Below are positions 43,861 through 53,649 of a stretch of DNA of 64,000 nt, piece after piece. The translations under genes and the position numbers were made by a program. The DNA is from Molossus alvarezi (lineage: Eukaryota > Chordata > Mammalia > Chiroptera > Molossidae). The notes under the pieces are model-generated. The model did no database searches. It was not told where the DNA came from and saw only the letters and a list, made by a program, of their open reading frames with translations. Each line of letters starts with the position of its first letter. Position 1 is the stretch's first letter. The stretch covers positions 58,799,001-58,863,000 of the forward strand of contig CM073887.1 of the NCBI GenBank assembly GCA_037176705.1, given 5' to 3'.

Positions 43861-45254
43861 ACCAGCGCTGTCCCTGGGCCCTCAGCCAGAAGCCAGAGTA
43901 TCTGCCAGGTCCCAGGGCGCGCCCGGGCCCCCAAACGGCTAGTCTCGACCAGCCCCAGCCTCCGCCCCCGGGGCCCCCATGGCTGCCTAGCCTGGCCCCA
44001 CCCAGTCGCTATGGGGCTGTGTGTTGCCAGGTCCGGCCCGGCCCGACCCAGCCTGGCAGGTCCCCGCCTGCCTTCGGGCCAGGGTCGGACTTCGCCCCTG
44101 GCCCGACAGGGCGCGGAGGGGGCGGGCCAAAGCCTCCAGGCGTCCCTGGCGCCTGGGCGGGCTGGCACGGCTGCCCTATCCCTCGGGCGGAGTACCCATC
44201 CTTTCTGCCAGGAGATCTGGGGTCCCTCCCCACAAACACCTAGGGGCTGGGGTCCCTCACTCATGTGAGCAAGGACTCCTAGTCTTATTTTAGTCTGGGG
44301 GTTGGGTCAACCATCCAGAATACCTGGGAGGGATGTCTCTCTCTCCCAAGGGTATCTCTTTCACCTGAAGGGATCTGAAAATCCAAGGGGAGAATCTTGG
44401 GTAATCCAGAGCCCCTTCCTCAGTAAGGACTGGGTGGAGATTTAGATGATGAGGCTCCTAGTTAGACTTAAGGTGGGACTTCCAAACAGTTAAGTGATGT
44501 GAGCCACTAGAGAATTGAGAAGTTGAGTCTCTTTCTCTCAGAGAGAGGTCTCTGAGATCTTGAATGATGGAAGTTTCTTTAAGGTAGAGAGATGCTGAAG
44601 GATCGGATCGGCTAGCCAGCCTTTGTAGGGCAGGCACAGAACTCACTAAGGGTGGGGGAGAGAAGGAAAATGAAAGGTGAAAGAGAAACTGAGCTATGTG
44701 GGGGCAGGGGGAAGTCCAACAGAGCAGTGGCATTGGGGAGGAAGGTCCCATAAGAAGCTGGGGGCATCCCTATCTTTGGTCTTTGGAGGTACTTGTGACC
44801 CCTGGGTGCCCCCTCCCTTCCTCCCTTAGCTTGAACTACTCCCTTCCCCCGCCCCAGGCTCAAGGGAGATTCCAGTGGCCGCTGAGTCTGGCAGGCATGC
44901 TGCCAAGGCCTGTGTCTCCCGCCCATGCTAATAACTGCAGCTGACATCTGGCTGGGGCCCTGCGGGGGCGAAGTGGGTAGGGTTGGGGGGCTGGGCAGGT
45001 CTGGCCAGAGGGCAACATCTCAGGAAGCCAACCTGCAGGTCCCATGGGCCAGGAGGCAACAGTGAGTCAGCCCTGGCCAGTGCTAAGGCTGGCCAGGCCA
45101 GGGGAGTCTTGGAGAGCCATGAGGCTTGCCTAGAGGGTGTTGAGATGAAGGGAAAAGACCCAGAAGGAAAAGTGGGTGTATGGGGTGGAGGGGTCAGGGC
45201 AGGGAAAGATGATCAGAGAAACAAACTGGGGGCAGAGTTAGCGTCATGCAGACA

Positions 45255-45590
45255 GACTGAGAAATAATAATTATTATTTTAATAGCTAACACTTATGTGG
45301 CTCTTACCATTGGCCAGGCACTCTTCTAAGTGGTTTAAGTAGAATAACTAATTGTCGGTTTTCAACTACCCAGCAAAATGCATGCTACATAGCCCCATTT
45401 AACAGATGAGAAAAGGAAGGCACAGGAAGGTAAAGAACTTGCCTGATATCCCACAGCTGTAAGTGTTGGAGATGAGATATAACCTAAGCTGTCTGGCTCA
45501 AGAGCATTAGCCGCTATACTGTGGATAATCACAGGCAGAGAGGCTTTTATGCAGACTGACTGTATGCCAAGCTTTTCAGGCCCTTTCACA
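45255..45590 (+). repeat. Old MIR element
   Basis: 'AATAGCTAACACTTATGTGGC...CCAGGCACTCTTCTAAG...AACAGATGAGAAAAGGAAGGCACAG' follows MIR from end to end. Confidence 0.8.
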
Positions 45591-46739
45591 TTGGTTCTTT
45601 AATCTGGAGAGAAATGGAGTTGGGCACATGGTGGAGGGGTGCTGGTAGGTGGTGGGACAGGCCAGAATTTGGAGTGGGATTGGGTGGCTTCATGCACTCT
45701 GCATGGGTGTTTGAGCAGGGGGTGGGGAACTGGCCAGCCAGAGAGGGCGGGGCCCCGGCCCAGCTGGTACAGCCGGTTCCAGGCCCCTGCCAGTCTCACC
45801 CTTGTGGCCTAGGCACCACCCCCTCATGCCGCCCCACTGGCGCCATGGCCCCCATGAGGAGGGTGTGAGAATAGCCCCCTCCCCCTCCTGGCCTGGGTGC
45901 CCAGATGCAGCTGGAGACTGCCCAGCCCTTGGGCTCCAGACCAGCATTTGGAGGAGGACTCTGTGCCCAAGTTTCCCCGATGCCCAGGGGCCCAGGGCCT
46001 AGGGTAGGGACAGGATAAGGGGGAAGTTCACCTACCCCCATCCACGGGTCTCTCTGGGGCTTTTGACTTTGACGTGGGGGACTTCTCCTTCTTATAAATA
46101 GTCTGGTGACCCCCTTGCCCCTGGCCCCACTGACTGGTGAGGCCCTCACCAGGAAACTGGGCTGGGGGCTGCAAGTGAGTCAGCCAGCAGGCAAGCCAGG
46201 GCGAGAACCCACAAGTCATAGCACCCAACCTCCAGAGTCCCTGCCCCTGGGTGTGGACAGGCATGGGGCAGGAAGAGGCTGAGCATCACAGAGGTCCTCC
46301 CGCAGGAACCCCTGGCCTGCCATCTACCTCCCTCCCCCACCTCTGTGGTTTGGGGGTCCCTTACCCCCTCTGCTGGAGAGGAAGCTGCTGGGTTTTCTTG
46401 GAAGCAGGAAGGAGAGGCTGTCTCTTCAGGCTGACTCAGCTGGGCATGAGGGGAGTTTCCCATAAAACTACTTCTGTCTCCCCCACCACACACTGCTGGT
46501 GAAGTCTTGGGGGGCCTGGGTCTGTCTGAGATTCTGGGTGCTCCCTTTACAAGGGATATGCTAAGAAAAAAGGCCTACCGCCCACCAGGGACTGAGGCAG
46601 CTGAGCCAGGCCTCCCAGGAAGTGACAAATAGCAGGGAGGAGGAAAGTTGGGGGTCATATTTGGAGAGAGGAAGTTCAGGGATATCTGGTGGGGAGGGCA
46701 GACAGAGGCAGACTGGGAAGCCCAGAGCTTCACAATACC

Positions 46740-48210
46740 TCAGCATTGTTCAGGAGTATGTGCGTCTGGTCGGCTGTGGGTCTGCATATGACTGACCTGT
46801 CAGGGTGTGTGAGACTGTGTGTGAGGCCTGTCTCCCCAGTGCATGCATCTGTGTGTTGGCCCAAACCTGCAGGGCTGTGTAGAGCCTGGCTGCTTTGTGA
46901 GAGGGATGGTGGGTATGTATGTATGGTCTGTGGAATTGAATCAGTTGCATATGTCTGGCCTATATGCATGTGTTGTTTGGGAGTTCATATGTCTAACCTA
47001 TTCCTATCTGGTGTGTATGTGTGTTTGTGTGTGTGAGGTCTGTGTGTGTGTGAGGTCTGTGGCTGGTGTGTGTGTGTGTGTGTATGTGTCTATGAGAGTT
47101 CTTGCTAGTGTGTGTGTATTTGTGTCAGGGTATCTCTGTGCCATTGTATTTATGAATAATTGTGGCCTGACTGGTGTGTGTGTGTGTGTGTGAGTTCTAT
47201 GGCTGGTCTGTGTATGTGTCTATGTGAACTCTGTAGCTAGTGTGTGTGTGTGTGTGTGCGCACGTGTGCGTGTGCGTGTGCACGCACACTAGCCAACAGG
47301 TTCTGTCAGGGTGTTTCTGTGCCAATGTGTTTATGAATGTGTGATTGTGGCCTGTCTTTGCTTCTCTGTGCTTGGTGTGACTGGCCAGTCCATGTGTGTG
47401 AATATGTCAGTTTGTCTTCTCCCATTTGTCCCATCTGTCAGCAGGTCTGATATGTGAATGCTACCAATGAGGTAGTGTGTCTGTAACTCTTGGTGTCCCT
47501 TGGAGCCTTCTGAGTATGTGTATAACTGGGAGCAGGGGGGTCTCTGTCATGGGATATGTATTCCTCACCATCCATCTTGTCATAGGTTTATGTTTTTCTC
47601 TTTTGCTTCTGAGTATCTTTTTGAGTTGGTGATCTTGCTAGTGTGTGTATGTGAGTGCATGCACACATTGCTTTGTCTTGTGTATCAGGTTCTAATAGTG
47701 TCTGAACACCTCTCGTACAACTCTTGAGGCATTTGTGCTGAAAGTGACTGTCCCTCTCTCTGAGTCCATCAACATGCATGCATTGCCTCCCTATATCTGA
47801 TTTACAGTCATCTGTCTGTCCTGTTTCTGGCCTGTCACATATGTCTCAAAGTATGTGTGACCATGCCACTGGATCAGCCAGGCTCTTGGCTCACCTGAAT
47901 GTCTCTCTGTGCTTGTGTGCGGCATTATGTCCATCTTGCCTGTGTGCCAAGTTGATTTATCCTTGTCCACACACACCCTGCCTGCATGCTTCTGGCTTGT
48001 TGATGGCTTTGTGTGTTTGGCAGCATTTCAGTCTTGCCCCTGAGTCTACTCTGCCACTGTGTCTGTGTGAGACAGCCGCCGATGGCTCATCTTGCTCAGA
48101 TGTGTGTCTGACCGACAATGTGTCCCAGGTTGGCACTCCCTCTGTGGCCAGGGGTTTGTGTGTGTGGATGGCTCTCTCAGAGTGACTGTATGTGTATACT
48201 CCTTGCAAAC
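46740..48210. repeat. Long degenerate TG-rich tract
   Basis: About 1.5 kb of imperfect TGTGTG words, with purer (TG)n at 47054-47083, 47174-47191 and 47243-47258 and a CG-containing stretch (GTGCGCACGTGTGCGTGTGCG) at about 47257. No gene seen. Confidence 0.8.
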
Positions 48211-48689
48211 CCTCCCCCCCCAAGTCTGGCCACCCTGGGCCATGTTTACTCTGCCCCTAGCTGACTTCTGCCCTGCCCTGGGAGGGGCTGACCCTGCTGT
48301 CTGGTCTGTCCAGCCAGCAGTCCACAGGATGTTCCCTAGACTCTGTCTCCACCAACATCCCTTCCCTCGGGCCACCCTTGGGTCAGGACCCAGGTTCCAG
48401 GGTATCAGGGGGTGGGGCTGCAGTATGGGGGCCCTGTCAGGGCCCCAGAATGAGGGTGGGGGTGGGGAGGAGACAGGACCAACAGGTTCTGCCTCATTCC
48501 TGTCCCGCCTCTCACTTCCTGGGTGCCAGCCCAGGGCAGGGGGTGGACAGTATGAACCCCAAGGCCTCAGAGTGCCTGGGTGGGGCAAGGCCTGCCCAGC
48601 AAGGACTCCCTCCTGCTAGACACCCTGACACTCAGGAGCCTGGGTCCTTCTGTGGGCCAAGACACCTTCCTGCTCTTGTGCCCAGCTCT

Positions 48690-48850
48690 GGATGCAAAGA
48701 GTCTCATCCATTATTCACCAAATCTCCATAATGCCACTATGAGCTGGACATAATTATCCCCCATTTTCAGATGGGGAAACAGACCTAGACAGCAATGAGA
48801 GCAGAGGCAGGATCTGAACCCAGTTCTTGGGAATGCTACCCAAGACTCCC
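48690..48850. repeat. Old MIR-like remnant
   Basis: 'TTATCCCCCATTTTCAGATGGGGAAACAGACC' and 'GGATCTGAACCCAG'. Confidence 0.65.
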
Positions 48851-49193
48851 CAGCCAGTTCACCAAACACCTTCCCTTCTCTCTCTAAAAATGGTACATGT
48901 AGGGTAGAGTATGAACCTAGGCCCCCAGAAGGCTCAGTTCAAGGGGACACCCAGCTTGCTCTGAGTCAAAAGGGGCCTCTGGATGAAATGAATAAGAAAA
49001 CGGCTTTAACCGTTTCATTGCCACGACGGGCTCTGCCAAAACTTCCTGTGGGCTGTGGGGGGAGGGCCGAAGGCTGGGTTCCCGGAGTTCTGAGCGGGTG
49101 GTGGTGGGGGTGCTGCTAATTCAGGGGTAGGGGTAAACTCTCTAGTGACCTTGGCTAGGATCAGGTAAGGGATGACACTGACACTCCCTTCCT

Positions 49194-49214
49194 CCCCCCC
49201 CCCCCCCCCCCCCC
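49194..49214. repeat. Homopolymer of 21 C
   Basis: Uninterrupted C run, 120 bp before the AP-1 triplet. Its length is likely to be variable or mis-assembled. Confidence 0.9.
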
Positions 49215-49459
49215 GCCCCTTGCTAGAGGGAAATCCCCTCCCCCGGAGCACGGAGCACGAGGTCCTCAGGACTTGGTTCTCAGCTTCCTCCCTCTTGAGG
49301 GGTCTCAGAGTCCGAGGTCCCCCTCCCCAAGGGCCTGAGTCACACTCGGGGAAAGCCGGAGGGGTGAGTCATGGGGGTAGAAAAGGGGTAGCAAGGTCCG
49401 CTGCTGCCAGGGGACCACCGGGCTGGCCTGAGTCACGCAGGCGCCGGCCTCGCTGACCC

Positions 49460-49940
49460 TAGCCCCCGTCCCTGGAGACAGGGAGCGGGAAGCGCGTGAT
49501 CTGATCTGCACACAACTAGAGCTAGAGGAAGAGGAGGAGGGGAAGAGAAGGGGCACACGGCCGCCCCGCGGGAAGCTCCAGTTCCCATGGTAACTGGGGG
49601 TTGTTCTTAGCTCGACGGGGTTCCTCCCCCCTCAGGGACGGCCCCCAGGCGCTGGGGAAGGCCCCGCGCGCTCTGTCGAGGGGCCACAAGTTTCATGTCG
49701 GGCAGGAAGGGGTTAACGGCGGCCCCCTCCCGGATTTCACCCGCGCCCTAAGGCCCGGATGGAGCTGGGCTATGCCCTGCGCGCCCCCGCAGTCGCCCCC
49801 GCACGCGCGCTCAGCCAGTCTAGTCCTTGCTCCCCGTGCTCGCACGCACGCACGACCGCGTCGGGCTCCACGCACGCAACAATCCCCGTCGTGTCTCACG
49901 TCACGCACGACGCACGCGCCCCCGCAGCCCGGGGAGGGAG
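49460..49940. promoter_or_regulatory. CpG-rich block with ACGCACG words
   Basis: High CpG; 49800-49920 is dense in GCACG and ACGCACG. No nearby gene start is recognised, so this is an orphan CpG-rich element between JUNB and HOOK2. Confidence 0.5.
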
Positions 49941-50124
49941 CCCTCCCAGCAGAGAGTGGCAGGATGCAGTGCGCCGGAGACCCTCTGCGCACATCGTTTT
50001 CTCCACTGGGTGCTCTGTCTAATGTGACTTTTATACACTCCCCGGCAAGGTCACAAATTCTCCAAGGACCCACAGTGTTACACCTGCTACACGTTGGCAA
50101 AAACCTTCACTAGCCCAGCCAGTC

Positions 50125-50620
50125 CTGCAGCTAACGCGGATAGGGTCACATACACACATACGGAGAGCCAGATAGTGACACAGACACACTTGTCACCCAC
50201 CGTTTGTGGTGGGGACACAGACAGGGCCGTCTTCATATACAGGCACTCTGATAAAGCCACAGCATCACCATCAATACAAAGTAAGACAAAGTCTTGAATA
50301 TCAGGACACATGATGGTCATGCTGTCTGTCATAGGGTCACCACAAATGGTGCACGAAGTAAAGTCGGTCACCGAGACAAACCCTGTTGCCACATACAGGG
50401 ACATTCATATTGTTGTGGGGACATGGACAAACCAAGGACATATGACAGGGTCACACTGTCACAGAAAGACATATTATGGCTAGAAAGTAGGACACACAGA
50501 AATACAACCTAAACCCGCACTGAGGTACTGATTGTCACATACTTCTTACACAAAAGGATACAGGTATACAGACACAAAGCAAGGTCTCATAGAGAGCATA
50601 TGTCCCAGTCCATGACAGCC
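50125..50620. repeat. Degenerate CA-rich tract
   Basis: Imperfect ACACAGACAC and GTCACA words. Confidence 0.7.
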
Positions 50621-50697
50621 CCTCATGCCACACACCACCAAATCACATAGAAATAGCCTGTTGCATAAATTCTTAGGGCCCCAAGACACACAGAGAG

Positions 50698-50945
50698 CCC
50701 TGGCGGGTTTGGCTCAGCCTTTGGAACGTAGGCCTGCGGTGGTCCAGAGACACCCGGGTTCGGTTCCCGCTAAGGGCATGTACGTCGGTTGCAGTTTGTT
50801 CCCGGCCCTGGTTGGGTCATGCGGGTGACAATCACTCAATGTGTCCCTTTCACGTCAATGTCTCTCTCTCTCTCTCTCTCTCTCTCCCCCTCCCACTCTA
50901 TCTGAACAAAAATATGGAAAAATGTCCTCGAGTGAGGACTAGAAA
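50698..50945 (+). mobile_element. Type A SINE
   Basis: Head GCCCTGGCGGGTTTGGCTCAG, tail GTCCTCGAGTGAGGACT. ACACACAGAGAG / ACACACGGAGAG flank it. Confidence 0.9.
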
Positions 50946-51469
50946 ACAAACAAAACAAAAACAAAATGTCTTTCATCAAAAACACACGGAGAGACCTAGG
51001 TGGATACAGACACACACCCATGCACACACAATCACAAACCCACCATCTCACACCCACATAAATGTGAGCTCAATTTCCACGGACAGGCACACTGACAGAA
51101 GGAGGGGGACAAGTTGGGAGTTTCTGGAGGGATGTCAGTGTCTGGAGGGCAAAGGGCCTGTCAAGAGTTAGTTCCCCACAGTATGTGGCATGGTGTCCAC
51201 CCTATGGTTATAATTAGCCTTGGGGGAGGGGCACCATCCTCCAATTGCATGAACCCAGGGTCCCCATCCCAGCCTTTATGACTGGATCTCTGCCCAGATG
51301 TGAAGGCTGGAGGGTGGGGGCGGGGGTCCAGCTGTGGCCGCAGGGAGGGGCTGAGTCACCCGCTTCCCAGCAGTACTTCCCAGGCTGGGCCCATCTGTTC
51401 CTGGAAATAGACAGGAGGGGGTGGGGTCCCCAAACTAGCTAGGGGCTGCTGGCCCAGACCTGTACATTC

Positions 51470-51990
51470 TGTCCCTACAAAATGGGGGCCTCTAGACCAT
51501 CCCCCAAATATGGGGGCTTCCTCCACCAAAAGTGGGGGGTTGCATCCTTCCCCCAGAATGTCCCTGCCCCAAAATGAAGGCTTTGATCTCTTTCATTGAA
51601 GGTACCCATATTCCCCAACAATGTGACTCACAGCATCCTATAATAGCGAGTACTGCTCTGAACACTGAGCTTCTCTGCCAACACTGGAGCTCCCTTTCAC
51701 CCCAAATATGATATTCCTGTCACCCCAAATGAAGAGTTGTGGCTCCTGGACCCCCAAATTGATGGCACCCGTACTTTCTTTAAATATGGGAATTCAGGTC
51801 ACTTGATAGCTAGAACACCCATACTACCACATCAACGTTGGAACAATTCAACTCGACGCTCCAAATATTTGGATTCCCAGATTCCTCCTAAACATCGAGA
51901 TCTGTGTGGCTTTTGCAAACATTGGGGACCCCAACCCAAATATTTGGTGATTGTAGTATGTCCCCAAATACTGAGCAACCAGGTCCTCTC
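51470..51990. repeat. Degenerate minisatellite (CCCCAAAT words)
   Basis: Repeats of about 30-45 bp built on 'CCCCAAA(A/T)ATGGGGGC' and 'CACCCCAAATATG', decaying toward 52000. Confidence 0.6.
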
Positions 51991-51999
51991 ACAAATACT

Positions 52000-53480
52000 C
52001 CCAGACACCCCGCCCTGCCATCCTTGTTCAGGAGCAGTCCTAGTTCCTGGCTCACCTTCCACTTCTACCCGGGGCCAAGATGGCCCTATTTTCCCCTGTT
52101 GGCAGCACCCTCTCCTCCGGTGAGTACGGATACGGGAGCCAGCAGCACTGGTTCCCACACCCGCAGGAAGGCAGTCCAGTCCAGAAGCCAGCACAGCCTG
52201 CGGACCCTTGTCCCCTTCCCCCTTTCTACCCCGCTCTAGGCAGTAGGGGCTGACAACTATGTGGGAAGGGGATGTGGGAGTGTAGACGAGCCTCCGAGGC
52301 CCCCAAGTGCGTGCGTGCAGCTGCGCATTTGAGTGGGCTGTAACCGCGTGTCTGGTGGTAGAGGGACCGTGTTCGTGCGAAGCGGCGTGGGCTGTGGTCA
52401 TCTTGCCTAACTCGCTCTGGGGCAGGGTTGGCGGAGCCAGACTCTGGGTTGGAGAGATCAGCACGCCTCCCCTTAGACCTACACCCACCCCCAATGCAAA
52501 GCCCGCCCCTCCCTCCGGGTACCGCTAATAACCCCTAATTACTGCTCATTATGTCGCCCGCCCCTCCGGGGAGGGGCTGAGTGGGAACTCAAGCGTCAAT
52601 GGGCGCGGGCCCGGGCTTTACCACTCCTCCTAAAGCTGGGTCCACCCAGACCCTGTTTCCTCGTCCGTGAACCGGGAATTAAAACACCACTTGCCATTTA
52701 GAGTCCAGGGGATATTTCACCCGCTTACATATTTAAGTCGCTAAGCGCAGGGACTGTATACTGTAGGTATTCAATAAATGGTGACTGCGATTTTATTGTT
52801 AACGCTCTTGTCATCCATTTCCTTTGAGCCCGCTCCACCTCCCAGGCCGGGTCTTAGATCCGACGCATGCTCTTCCGGTAGACTGTGTTCCTGCAGTCTG
52901 AGCGCCCCCTGGTGGGCCGCGGGGACCAGGCGATTTGGTCCGGGCTCTGATATAGGAGGACCCGGGCTCTGATATAGGAGGACCCACGCTCTGGTCTCGG
53001 GCAGGGGAAGGCGCGGGGAACGCTCAGTTGAAGATACACAGGCCGGGCAAGTGTGTCTGTCCACACTCTGGACACATGTCTGGCTGGATCATTCTGTCCT
53101 CGACCTAGGACTACATCGTGTCTCCTTATCTACCCAGGGGCAAGACTCCCAAGTCACTTCCACTAAGACCCTTTAGGATCCCCCCTCCAAGTCCAAAAAA
53201 CGTGTAATGGCCTGCCCCTCCCTCGCGCAGATAAAGGCTCCGATCTAGGGTGATTAGAAAGCAGACTTTCTTTCAGCTGAAGGGAAGGGACGTGAACGCC
53301 CCTGTATGACAGGATGGGGTAGTTCCGTCTTTGATGCTGAGGAATGATTCTGAGGTCTTCGCTGCCCCTTGAAAGAGCCGGGAAGCGCAAAATTGGCCTA
53401 GACTGACCCCTAGCGGCAGGGCGGGCGCCCCAACGCTGCCCGCATCCAAGATGGCAGCACTGGAGGCCTGAGAAGGCACT
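52000..53480. other. HOOK2 upstream sequence
   Basis: GC-rich unique DNA with a 22-bp exact tandem duplication (52940-52983) and an L2-like end at 52740-52780 ('AGGTATTCAATAAATGGTGACTG'). No gene recognised. Confidence 0.6.
52940..52983. repeat. Exact tandem duplication of 22 bp
   Basis: CCGGGCTCTGATATAGGAGGAC occurs twice without spacing or mismatch; a partial third copy follows. Confidence 0.95.
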
Positions 53481-53649
53481 GGGAAGAAATCACGTGTCCG
53501 GGGCGGGGCCTGCACCTAGGGGGCGGGGCGGGGCGGGGCGGTGCTCTAGGCCGAGCGGGAGGTCGAGGTTGCGGGCGCTCACTGGTCGCGGGTCTGAGGC
53601 GGCTGCGGTGGCGGGTCTCCGCGGCCGGGATCAAATCCGATCGGGAGCC
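53480..53649 (+). promoter_or_regulatory. HOOK2 CpG promoter with tandem Sp1 sites
   Basis: GGGGCGGGGCGGGGCGGGGCGG at about 53520-53542 gives overlapping GC boxes, followed by a CpG-rich 5' UTR to the ATG. No TATA box. Confidence 0.75.

Larger units (their letters stand above)
42806..51630. promoter_or_regulatory. Cluster of 11 perfect AP-1 sites upstream of JUNB
   Basis: TGAGTCA or TGACTCA at 42806, 43054, 45063, 46176, 46432, 48962, 49336, 49365, 49429, 51352 and 51624 (first base). About one is expected by chance in this length. The site at 46432 is embedded in the palindrome GCTGACTCAGC (a Maf/NF-E2 element). The triplet at 49336-49435 lies in a CpG-rich block. Probably an enhancer array through which AP-1 feeds back on JUNB; HOOK2 is the other possible target. 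Confidence 0.6.

Noticed and set aside
43273..44268. 331-codon open frame on the plus strand upstream of JUNB
   Set aside because: CpG-rich composition suppresses stop codons; open frames occur in several frames at once, the peptide is of low complexity, and there is no similarity I recognise.
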